Shown here one piece after another: positions 40,991 through 51,795 of a stretch of 64,000 bases of DNA. The notes under the pieces are model-generated. The model ran no database searches. It saw nothing but the letters and a program-made list of their open reading frames with translations, and was not told the DNA's origin. Origin of the DNA: Piscicola geometra (Eukaryota > Annelida > Clitellata > Hirudinida > Piscicolidae); NCBI GenBank assembly GCA_943735955.1, contig OX030962.1, forward strand, positions 3,104,610-3,168,609, given 5' to 3'. Every line of letters begins with the position of its first letter. Position 1 is the first letter of the stretch. The position numbers and the translations under genes are program-made.

Positions 40991-43900
40991 GTAGGGTGTC
41001 TGGTGGATGGAGGGGTGGGTGTCTGTGGGATGGAGGAGTGGGTGTCTGTGGGATGGAGGGGTGGGTGTCTGTGGGATGGAGGGGTGAGTGTTTGTGGGAT
41101 GGAGGGGAGGGTGTCTGTGGAATGGAGGGTGGGTGTCTGTGGGATGGAGGGGTGGGTGTCTGTGGGATGGAGGGGTGGGTGTCTGTGGGATGGAGGGATG
41201 GGTGTCTGTGGGATGGAGGGGTGGGTGTCTGTGGGATGGAGGGGAGGGTGTCTGTGGAATGGAGGGTGGGTGTCTGTGGAATGGAGGGTGGGTGTCTGTG
41301 GGATGGAGGGGTGGGTGTCTGTGGGATGGAGGGGTGGGTGTCTGTGGGATGGAGGGGTGGGTGTCTGTGGGATGGAGGGGTGGGTGTCTGTGGGATGGAG
41401 GGGAGGGTGTCTGTGGAATGGAGGGTGGGTGTCTGTGGGATGGAGGGGTGGGTGTCTGTGGGATGGAGGGGTGGGTGTCTGTGGGATGGAGGGGTATGTG
41501 TCTGTGGGATGGAGGGGTGGGTGTCTGTGGGATGGAGGGGTGGGTGTCTGTGGGATGGAGAGGTGGGTGTCTGTGGGATGGAGGGGTGGGTGTCTGTGGG
41601 ATGGAGGGGTGGGTGTCTGTGGGATGGAGGGTGGGTGTCTGTGGGATGGATGGAGGGTGGGTGTCTGTGGGATGGATGGATGGAGGGGTGGGTGTCTGTG
41701 GGATGGAGATGTGGGTGTCTGTGGGATGGAGGATAGGGTGTCTGTGGGATGGAGGGTGGGTGTCTGTGGGATGGAGTAGTGAGTGTCTGTGGGATGGAGG
41801 GGTGGGTGTCTGTGAGATGGAGGGGTGGGTGTCTGTGGGATGGAGGAGTTGGTGTCTGTGGGATGGAGGGGTGGGTGTCTGTGGGATGGAGAAGTGGGTG
41901 TCTGTGGGATGGAGGGGTGGGTGTCTGTGGGATGGAGGGGTGGGTGTCTGTGGGATGGAAGGGTGGGTGTCTGTGGGATTGAGGTGTAGGTGTCTGTGGG
42001 ATGGAGGGGTGGGTGTCTGTGGGATGGAGGGGTGGGTGTCTGTGAGATGGATGGAAGGTGGGTGTCTGTGGGATGGATGGATGGAGTAGTCGTTGTCTGT
42101 GGGATGGAGGGGTGGGTGTCTGTGGGATGGAGGGGTGGGTGTCTGTGGGATGGAAGGGTGGGTGTCTGTGGGATGGAGGGGAGGGTGTCTGTGGAATGGT
42201 GGGTGGGTGTCTGTGGGATGGAGGGGTGGGTGTCTGTGGGATGGAGGGGTGGGTGTCTGTGGGATGGAGGGGTATGTGTCTGTGGGATGGAGGGGTGGGT
42301 GTCTGTGGGATGGAGGGGTGGGTGTCTGTGGGATGGAGGGGTGGGTGTCTGTGGGATTGATGTGTGGGTGTCTGTGGGATGGAGGGGTGGGTGTCTGTGG
42401 GATGGAGGGGTGAGTGTTTGTGGGATGGAGAAAAGGGTGTCTGTGGGATGGAGGGGTGGGTGTCTGTGAGATGGATGGAGGGTGGGTGTCTGTGGGATGG
42501 AGGGGTGGGTGTCTGTGGGATGGAGGGGTGAGTGTCTGTGAGATGGAGGGGTGGGTGTCTGTGGGATGGAGGGGTGGGTGTCTGTGAGATGGAGGGGTGG
42601 GTGTCTGTGGGATGGAGAAGTGGGTGTCTGTGGGATGGAGGGGTGGGTGTCTGTGGGATGGAGGGGTGGGTGTCTGTGGGATGGAGGGGTGGGTGTCTGT
42701 GGGATTGAGGTGTAGGTGTCTGTGTGATGGAGGGGTGGGTGTCTGTGGGATGGAGGGGTGGGTGTCTGTGAGATGGATGGAAGGTGGGTGTCTGTGAGAT
42801 GGATGGATGGAGGGGTGGGTGTCTGTGAGATGGAGGGGTGGGTGTCTGTGGGATGAAGGGGTGGGTGTCTGTGAGATGGATGGAGGGTGGGTGTCTGTGG
42901 GATGGATGGATGGAGTAGTCGGTGTCTGTGGGATGGAGGGGTGGGTGTCTGTGGGATGGAGGGGTGGGTGTCTGTGGGATGGAAGGGTGGGTGTCTGTGA
43001 GATGGATGGATGGAGGGGTGGGTGTCTGTGAGATGGAGGGGTGGGTGTCTGTGGGATGGAGGGGTGGGTGTCTGTGAGATGGATGGAGGGTGGGTGTCTG
43101 TGGGATAGATGGATGGAGTAGTCGGTGTCTGTGGGATGGAGGGGAGGGTGTCTGTGGAATGGAGGGTGGGTGTCTGTGGGATGGAGGGGTGGGTGTCTGT
43201 GGGATGGAGGGGTGGGTGTCTGTGGGATGGAGAGGTGGGTGTCTGTGGGATGGAGGGGTGGGTGTCTGTGGGATGGAGGGGAGGGTGTCTGTGGAATGAA
43301 GGGTGGGTGTCTGTGGGATGGAGGGGTGGGTGTCTGTGGGATGGAGGGGTGGGTGTCTGTGGGATGGAGGGGTATGTGTCTGTGGGATGGAGGGGTGGGT
43401 GTCTGTGGGATGGAGGGGTGGGTGTCTGTGGGATGGAGGGGTGGGTGTCTGTGGGATTGAGGTGTGGGTGTCTGTGGGATGGAGGGGTGGGTGTCTGTGG
43501 GATGGAGGGGTGGGTGTCTGTGGGATGGAGGGTGGGTGTCTGTGAGATGGATGGAGGGTGGGTGTCTGTGGGATGGATGGATGGAGGGGTGGGTGTCTGT
43601 GGGATGGAGATGTGGGTGTCTGTGGGATGGAGGATAGGGTGTCTGTGGGATGGAGGGTGGGTGTCTGTGGGATGGAGTAGTGAGTGTCTGTGGGATGGAG
43701 GGGTGGGTGTCTGTGAGATGGAGGGGTGGGTGTCTGTGGGATGGAGGAGTTGGTGTCTGTGGGATGGAGGGGTGGGTGTCTGTGGGATGGAGGGGTGGGT
43801 GTCTGTGGGATGGAGGAGTGGGTGTCTGTGGGATGGAGGGGTGAGTGTTTGTGGGATGGAGAGGTGGGTGTCTGTGGGATGGAGGGGTTGGTGTCTGTGA

Positions 43901-46499
43901 GATGGATGGAGGGTGGGTGTCTGTGGGATGGAGGGGTGGGTGTCTGTGGGATGGAGGGGTGAGTGTTTGTGGGATGGAGAAAAGGGTGTCTGTGGGATGG
44001 AGAAAAGGGTGTCTGTGGGATGGAGGGGTGGGTGTCTGTGAGATGGATGGAGGGTGGGTGTCTGTGGGATGGAGGGGTGGGTGTCTGTGGGATGGAGGGG
44101 TGAGTGTCTGTGAGATGGAGGGGTGGGTGTCTGTGGGATGGAGGGGTGGGTGTCTGTGAGATGGAGGGGTGGGTGTCTGTGGGATGGAGAAGTGGGTGTC
44201 TGTGGGATGGAGGGGTGGGTGTCTGTGGGATGGAGGGGTGGGTGTCTGTGGGATGGAAGGGTGGGTGTCTGTGGGATTGAGGTGTAGGTGTCTGTGGGAT
44301 GGAGGGGTGGGTGTCTGTGGGATGGAGGGGTGGGTGTCTGTGAGATGGATGGAAGGTGGGTGTCTGTGGGATGGATGGATGGAGTAGTCGGTGTCTGTGG
44401 GATGGAGGGGTGGGTGTTTGTGGGATGGAGAAGTGGGTGTCTGTGGGATGGAGGGATGGGTGTCTGTGAGATGGATGGTGGGTGTGTGTCTGTGGGATGG
44501 ATGGATGGAGGGGTGGGTGTCTGTGGGATGGAGGGGTGGGTGTCTGTGGGATGGAGGGGTGGGTGTCTGTGGGATGGAGGGGTGGGTGTCTGTGGGATGG
44601 AGGGGTGAGTGTTTTTGGGATGGAGAAGGGGGTGTCTGTGGGATGGAGGGGTGGGTGTCTGTGAGATGGATGGAGGGTGGGTGTCTGTGGGATGGAGGGG
44701 TGGGTGTCTGTGGGATGGAGGGGTGAGTGTCTGTGAGATGGAGGGGTGGGTGTCTGTGGGATGGAGGGGTGGGTGTCTGTGAGATGGAGGGGTGGGTGTC
44801 TGTGGGATGGAGAAGTGGGTGTCTGTGGGATGGAGGGGTGGGTGTCTGTGGGATGGAGGGGTGGTTGTCTGTGGGATGGAAGGGTGGGTGTCTGTGGGAT
44901 TGAGGTGTAGGTGTCTGTGGGATGGAGGGGTGGGTGTCTGTGGGATGGAGGGGTGGGTGTCTGTGAGATGGATGGAAGGTGGGTGTCTGTGAGATGGATG
45001 GATGGAGGGGTGGGTGTCAGTGAGATGGAGGGGTGGGTGTCTGTGGGATGAAGGGGTGGGTGTCTGTGAGATGGATGGAGGGTGGGTGTCTGTGGGATGG
45101 ATGGATGGAGTAGTCGGTGTCTGTGGGATGGAGGGGTGGGTGTCTGTGGGATGGAGGGGTGGGTGTCTGTGGGATGGAGGGGTGGGTGTCTGTGGGATGG
45201 AAGGGTGGGTGTCTGTGGGATGGAGGGGTGGGTGTCTGTGAGATGGAGGGGTGGGTGTCTGTGGGATGGAGGGGTGGGTGTCTGTGGGATGGAGGGGTGA
45301 GTGTTTGTGGGATGGAGAGGTGGGTGTCTGTGGGATGGAGGGGTGGGTGTCTGTGAGATGGATGGAGGGTGGGTGTCTGTGAGATGGATGGATGGAGGGG
45401 TGGGTGTCTGTGAGATGGAGGGGTGGGTGTCTGTGGGATGGAGGGGTGGGTGTCTGTGGGATGGATGGATGGAGTAGTCGGTGTCTGTGGGATGGACGGG
45501 TGGGTGTCTGTGGGATGGAGGAGTGGGTGTCTGGTGGATGGAGGGGTGGGTGTCTGTGGGATGGAGGAGTGGGTGTCTGTGGGATGGAGGGGTGGGTGTC
45601 TGTGGGATGGAGGGGTGAGTGTTTGTGGGATGGAGGGGAGGGTGTCTGTGGAATGGAGGGTGGGTGTCTGTGGGATGGAGGGGTGGGTGTCTGTGGGATG
45701 GAGGGGTGGGTTTCTGTGGGATGGAGGGGTGGGTGTCTGTGGGATGGAGGGGTGGGTGTCTGTGGGATGGAGGGGTGGGTGTCTGTGGGATGGAAGGGTG
45801 GGTGTCTGTGGGATGGAGGGGTGGGTGTCTGTGAGATGGATGGAAGGTGGGTGTCTGTGAGATGGATGGATGGAGGGGTGGGTGTCTGTGAGATGGAGGG
45901 GTGGGTGTCTGTGGGATGGAGGGGTGGGTGTCTGTGGGATGGATGGATGGAGTAGTCGGTGTCTGTGGGATGGAGGGGTGGGTGTCTGTGGGATGGAGGA
46001 GTGGGTGTCTGGTGGATGGAGGGGTGGGTGTCTGTGGGATGGAGGAGTGGGTGTCTGTGGGATGGAGGGGTGGGTGTCTGTGGGATGGAGGGGTGAGTGT
46101 TTGTGGGATGGAGGAGAGGGTGTCTGTGGAATGGAGGGTGGGTGTCTGTGGGATGGAGGGGTGGGTGTCTGTGGGATGGAGGGGTGGGTGTCTGTGGGAT
46201 GGAGGGGTGGGTGTCTGTGGGATGGAGGAGTGGGTGTCTGTGGGATGGAGGGGTGGGTGTCTGTGAGATGGATGGAGGGTGGGTGTCTGTGGGATGGAGG
46301 GGTGGGTGTCTGTGGGATGGAGGGGTGAGTGTTTGTGGGATGGAGAAGTGGGTGTCTGTGGGATGGAGGGATGGGTGTCTGTGAGATGGATGGTGGGTGT
46401 GTGTCTGTGGGATGGATGTATGGAGGGGTGGGTGTCTGTGGGATGGAGGGGTGGGTGTCTGTGGGATGGAGGGGTGGGTGTCTGTGGGATGGAGGGGTG

Positions 46500-48950
46500 G
46501 GTGTCTGTGGGATGGAAGGGTGGGTGTCTGTGGGATGGAGGGGTGGGTGTCTGTGAGATGGATGGAAGGTGGGTGTCTGTGAGATGGATGGATGGAGGGG
46601 TGGGTGTCTGTGAGATGGAGGGGTGGGTGTCTGTGGGATGGAGGGGTGGGTGTCTGTGGGATGGATGGATGAAGTAGTCGTTGTCTGTGGGATGGAGGGG
46701 TGGGTATCTGTGGGATGAAGGGGTGGGTGTCTGGTGGATGGAGGGGTGGGTATCTGTGGGATGGAGGGGTGGGTGTCTGTGGGATGGAAGGGTGGGTGTC
46801 TGTGGGATGGAGGGGTGGGTGTCTGTGGGATGGAGGGGTGGGTGTCTGTGGGATAGAGGGGTGGGTGTCTGTGGGATTGAGGGGTGGGTGTCTGTGGGAT
46901 GGAAGGGTGGGTGTCTGTGGGATGGAGGGGTGGGTGTCTGTGGGATGGAGGAGTGAGTGTTTGTGGGATGGAGGGGTGGGTGTCTGTGGGATGGAGGGGT
47001 GGGTGTCTGTGGGATGGAGGGGTGGGTGTCTGTGGGATGGAGGGGTGAGTGTTTGTGGGATGGAGGGTGGGTGTCTGTGGGATGGAGGGATGGGTGTCTG
47101 TTAGATGGATGGAGGGTGGGTGTCTGTGGGATGGAGGGGTGGGTGTTTGTGGAATGGAGGGTGGGTGTCTGTGGGATGGAAGGGTGGGTGTCTGTGAAAT
47201 GGATGGAGGGTGGGTGTCTGTGGGATGGATGGATGGAGGGGTCGGTGTCTGTGGGATGGAGGGGTGGGTGTCTGTGGGATGGAGGAGTGAGTGTTTGTGG
47301 GATGGAGGGGTGGGTGTCTGTGGGATGAAGGGGTGGGTGTTTGTGGAATGGAGGGTGGGTGTCTGTGGGATGTAGGGGTGGGTGTCTGTGAGATGGATGG
47401 AAGGTGGGTGTCTGTGGGATGGATGGATGGAGAGGTCGGTGTCTGTGGGATGGAGGGGTGGGTGTCTGTGGGATTGAGGGGTGGGTGTCTGTGGGATGGA
47501 GGGGTGGGTGTCTGTGGGATGGAGGGGTGAGTGTTTGTGGGATGGAGGGTGGGTGTCTGTGGGATGGAGGGATGGGTGTCTGTGAGATGGATGGAGGGTG
47601 GGTGTCTGTGGGATAGAGGGGTGGGTGTCTGTGGGATTGAGGGGTGGGTGTCTGTGGGATGGAGGAGTGAGTGTTTGTGGGATGGAGGGGTGGGTGTCTG
47701 TGGGATGGAGGGGTGGGTGTCTGTGGGATGGAAGGGTGGGTGTCTGTGGGATGGAGGGGTGGGTGTCTGTGAGATGGATGGAAGGTGGGTGTCTGTGAGA
47801 TGGATGGATGGAGGGGTGGGTGTCTGTGAGATGGAGGGGTGGGTGTCTGTGGGATGGAGGGGTGGGTGTCTGTGGGATGGATGGATGAAGTAGTCGTTGT
47901 CTGTGGGATGGAGGGGTGGGTGTCTGTGGGATGAAGGGGTGGGTGTCTGGTGGATGGAGGGGTGGGTATCTGTGGGATGGAGGGGTGGGTGTCTGTGGGA
48001 TGGAAGGGTGGGTGTCTGTGGGATGGAGGGGTGGGTGTCTGTGGGATGGAGGGGTGGGTGTCTGTGGGATAGAGGGGTGGGTGTCTGTGGGATTGAGGGG
48101 TGGGTGTCTGTGGGATGGAAGGGTGGGTGTCTGTGGGATGGAGGGGTGGGTGTCTGTGGGATGGAGGAGTGAGTGTTTGTGGGATGGAGGGGTGGGTGTC
48201 TGTGGGATGGAGGGGTGGGTGTCTGTGGGATGGAGGGGTGGGTGTCTGTGGGATGGAGGGGTGAGTGTTTGTGGGATGGAGGGTGGGTGTCTGTGGGATG
48301 GAGGGATGGGTGTCTGTTAGATGGATGGAGGGTGGGTGTCTGTGGGATGGAGGGGTGGGTGTTTGTGGAATGGAGGGTGGGTGTCTGTGGGATGGAAGGG
48401 TGGGTGTCTGTGAAATGGATGGAGGGTGGGTGTCTGTGGGATGGATGGATGGAGGGGTCGGTGTCTGTGGGATGGAGGGGTGGGTGTCTGTGGGATGGAG
48501 GAGTGAGTGTTTGTGGGATGGAGGGGTGGGTGTCTGTGGGATGAAGGGGTGGGTGTTTGTGGAATGGAGGGTGGGTGTCTGTGGGATGTAGGGGTGGGTG
48601 TCTGTGAGATGGATGGAAGGTGGGTGTCTGTGGGATGGATGGATGGAGAGGTCGGTGTCTGTGGGATGGAGGGGTGGGTGTCTGTGGGATTGAGGGGTGG
48701 GTGTCTGTGGGATGGAGGGGTGGGTGTCTGTGGGATGGAGGGGTGAGTGTTTGTGGGATGGAGGGTGGGTGTCTGTGGGATGGAGGGATGGGTGTCTGTG
48801 AGATGGATGGAGGGTGGGTGTCTGTGGGATAGAGGGGTGGGTGTCTGTGGGATTGAGGGGTGGGTGTCTGTGGGATGGAGGAGTGAGTGTTTGTGGGATG
48901 GAGGGGTGGGTGTCTGTGGGATGGAGGGGTGGGTGTCTGTGGGATGGAGG
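46500..48950. repeat. 1216-bp tandem duplication near the right edge of the array
   Basis: Landmarks 46681, 46957, 47049, 47291 and 47531 recur at 47897, 48173, 48265, 48507 and 48747, all 1216 bp apart. The copies are nearly identical, including the rare TGTTAGATGG variant; one visible difference is GGGTATCTG near 46704 against GGGTGTCTG near 47920. Similarity ends near 48950. Confidence 0.88.
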
Positions 48951-49589
48951 GGTGGGTGTCTGTGGGATGGAGGGGTGAGTGTTTGTGGGATGGAGGGTGG
49001 GTGTCTGTGGGATGGAGGGGTGGGTGTCTGTGAGATGGATGGAGGGTGGGTGTCTGTGGGATGGATGGATGGAGGGGTGGGTGTCTGTGGGATAGAGGGG
49101 TGGGTTTCTGTGGGATGGAGGGGTGGGTGTGTGTGGGATTGAGGAGTGGGTATCTGTGGGATTGAGGGGTGGGTGTCTGTGAGATGGATGGAGGGGTTGG
49201 TGTCCCTAGGATGGAGGGGTGGGTGTCTGTGGGATGAAGGGGTGAGTGTTTGTGGGATGGAGGGTGGGTGTCTGTGGGATGGAGGAGTGGGTGTCTGTGA
49301 GATGGATGGAGGGTGGGTGTCTGTGGGATGGATGGATGGAGGGGTGGGTTTCTGTGGGATGAAAGGATGGGTGTCTGTGGGATGGAGGGGAGGGTGTCTG
49401 TGGGATGGAGGGGTTGGTGTGTGTGGGATAGAGGGGTGGGTGTCTGTGGGATGGATGGAGGGGTGGGTGTCTGTGGGATGGAGAGGCGGGTGTCTGTAGG
49501 ATGGAGGGGTGAAATGGAGATGCTTAATTCAGACTGAAATTATGCAAGTAACCTTGAAGCCATTATTATAATGTTCAATATTTTTATTA

Positions 49590-49890
<301 letters not shown>

Positions 49891-49904
49891 AGCGGTGGAA
49901 CAAC

Positions 49905-50070
49905 CTGCGGCAGGCTGGTACTTGATGCAAGCGTTCAAGGAGGAGGGACAGTCGATTGTGAAGTTGTCGTTGGTGCTGCAGTCGAGGCAGTTGTGGCATC
50001 TCACTCCCCCACACCGAGAAGGCCACAGCAGCAGCAGCAGCAGAGTGCACTGCAAGATGGATGCATGCAT
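49905..50070 (-). CDS. Ly6/uPAR-like secreted or GPI-anchored protein, first coding exon (partial)
   Basis: Three-finger (Ly6/uPAR) proteins are small disulfide-rich extracellular domains, often GPI-anchored, that bind receptors or channels. The exon starts at ATG 50070 and gives 55 residues plus one base. Residues 1-22 form a signal peptide (MHASILQC, then a Leu-rich core ending WPSRCGG). The mature start RCHNC, then CLDC and a later CPSSLNAC, give the Cys spacing of the N-terminal half of a Ly6 domain. NFT is a possible N-glycosylation site. The exon ends CCGCAG/GTTG (GT at 49904-49903, phase 1); early-domain introns are common in this family. The remaining cysteines and any GPI signal are absent here and should lie to the left, in or beyond the minisatellite. 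It could instead be a stranded gene fragment. Family call by motif; no specific orthologue recognised. Confidence 0.7.
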
Positions 50071-50161
50071 GATCAACTTTCGAAGCTTCCTTCCTCCAAA
50101 CGTTTGTCGTTAAATGCGCTTGCAGATCCTATCTAGCTGACTCAGATCCGTTTCGAAGGTA

Positions 50162-50452
<291 letters not shown>

Positions 50453-50608
50453 GATGGCAATTTATTATTATTTTCACTGCAACCTATGAAATTTTAACTG
50501 CTAACTTGAGAGACGCTAATTGAAGGAGAACTTGTATTCTGAGCGGATGATTCTAGCCTGATGAAGAGGTGGCGGTGGTAGGAGCTTTGAGACTCCATCC
50601 ACTCACCC

Positions 50609-51150
50609 CTACAAACACCAACACACACAAACACCAACACACACAAGCACCAACATACACAAGCACCAACACACACAAGCACCAACACACACAAGCACCA
50701 ACACACACAAGCACCAACACACACAAGCACCAACACACACAAGCACCAACACACACAAGCACCAACACACACAAGCACCAACACACACAAGCACCAGCAC
50801 ACACAAGCACCAGCACACACAAACACCAACAGACACAAACACCAACACACACAAGCACCAACACACACAAGCACCAACACACACAAGCACCAACACACAC
50901 AAACACCAACACACACAAGCACCAGCACACACAAGCACCAACACACACAAGCACCAACACACACAAGCACCAACAGACACAAGCACCAGCACACACAAGC
51001 ACCAGCACACACAAACACCAACACACACAAACACCAACACACACAAGCACCAACACACACAAGCACCAGCACACACAAACACCAATACACACAAGCACCA
51101 ACACACACAAGCACCAACACACACAAGCACCAACACACACAAGCACATAT
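50609..51150. repeat. 16-bp minisatellite
   Basis: About 34 units of ACACACAAGCACCAAC, with AAGCACCAG, AAACACC and CAGACAC variants. Because 16 is not a multiple of 3, each frame repeats every 48 nt (16 aa), which produces long open frames on both strands that are not genes. Confidence 0.96.
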
Positions 51151-51583
51151 AAAGTGTAAAAACACGAAGCGCCACCATACATCAGGTGTGTGTGCTGACA
51201 CCAATTAGTGTTATAGATGACTCCCTAATCACTCCATGCACCTTTACTGAATCCTCAAGCCGTTACTCAAACGTCGTTTCGAACAGAATTTGCACTTTTC
51301 ATATTTTTAATTCTGAGACTCTCAGCTGCCGCTCCCTCTTGCACACATCTAAGCGCCTCAAACGCTCCTGAGACCTGAGCAGTGCTGCCGGAGTTGATGC
51401 TGCAGAAGTCTCAACAGGCCTTCAAACAATACAAACACACTACAAACACACGATAAACACACTACAAACACACTACAAACGCATGTAAATTACAGGAGAA
51501 CAATGAAGCGAAAAATCCATCCCAAAAGCCTTTTTTAAAACACAACTTCACAGCGGAAACCTTGAAGACTTCGTCCATCCAGT
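51151..51583. other. Region without a recognised gene
   Basis: Mixed-composition sequence with one open frame from ATG 51186 (61 codons) that resembles nothing I know, and a short ACAAACACACT repeat at 51425-51482. A 5' untranslated exon of the TMEM196-like gene could lie here, because the coding exon at 51796 is preceded by what looks like a splice acceptor, but no exon can be pointed to. Confidence 0.5.
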
Positions 51584-51790
51584 CCTTCTTTTCTTCTTAT
51601 TCTTTTTTATACTTTTCCCCTCCACCCTTTCCTCCCTCTCCCCATTTTTTACACTTTCTCTTTTTTTCCTCTTTCTTTCTTTTCCTTCTCTTCTTTTCTT
51701 TTTTTTTCTTCCCCTTCTTCTTCCTCTTCCTTTTCTTCTTCTTCCTCTTCTTCCTCTTCTTCCTCCACCTTCCCTCCTTCCTTCCCCTAA
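51584..51790 (+). repeat. Polypyrimidine (CTT/CCT)n tract ending in a splice-acceptor-like CTAAG
   Basis: About 200 bp of almost pure C and T on the plus strand ends at TTCCCCTAAG (AG at 51789-51790... G at 51791), five to six bases before the ATG of the TMEM196-like gene. It may be the 3' end of an intron in the 5' UTR, or a promoter-proximal simple repeat. Confidence 0.6.
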
Positions 51791-51795
51791 GCCCC

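Larger units (their letters stand above)
1..49513. repeat. Giant 23-bp G-rich minisatellite array (left end outside window)
   Basis: Roughly 2,100 head-to-tail units with a 23-bp period fill this stretch without any unique sequence. A clean unit is 8461-8483; the invariant core is GTGTCTGTGGGATGG. The plus strand is about 60% G with about one C per unit. Common variants are loss of one G (22 bp), extra GGAT steps (27 or 31 bp), GTGAGTGTTTG, GGAGTTGGTG, a TAGTCGGTG marker and GGAAAGTAGG. These variants recur in blocks and so reveal larger duplications. Units decay in the last few hundred bases (for example 49195-49215) before unique sequence starts near 49514. No gene is seen inside; the long reading frames are by-products of a 23-bp unit with no stop codon in any minus frame. 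Confidence 0.98.

Noticed and set aside
1..49513. CRISPR array or centromeric/telomeric satellite
   Set aside because: There are no unique spacers between repeats, so it is not CRISPR. The unit is not a telomere hexamer, and nothing in the window shows that it is centromeric; single-copy genes adjoin it.
126..49537. Hundreds of plus-strand frames with Gly, Trp, Val and Cys repeats
   Set aside because: All are phase shifts of the same repeat, broken wherever GTGAGTG or TAGG variants create stops. Overlap in all frames and exact recurrence with the block duplications show that they are not genes.
50494..51204. Cys/Val/Leu-rich minus-strand frames of about 190-236 codons resembling a membrane protein
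   Set aside because: They translate the 16-bp minisatellite; all three frames are open and show a 16-residue period.
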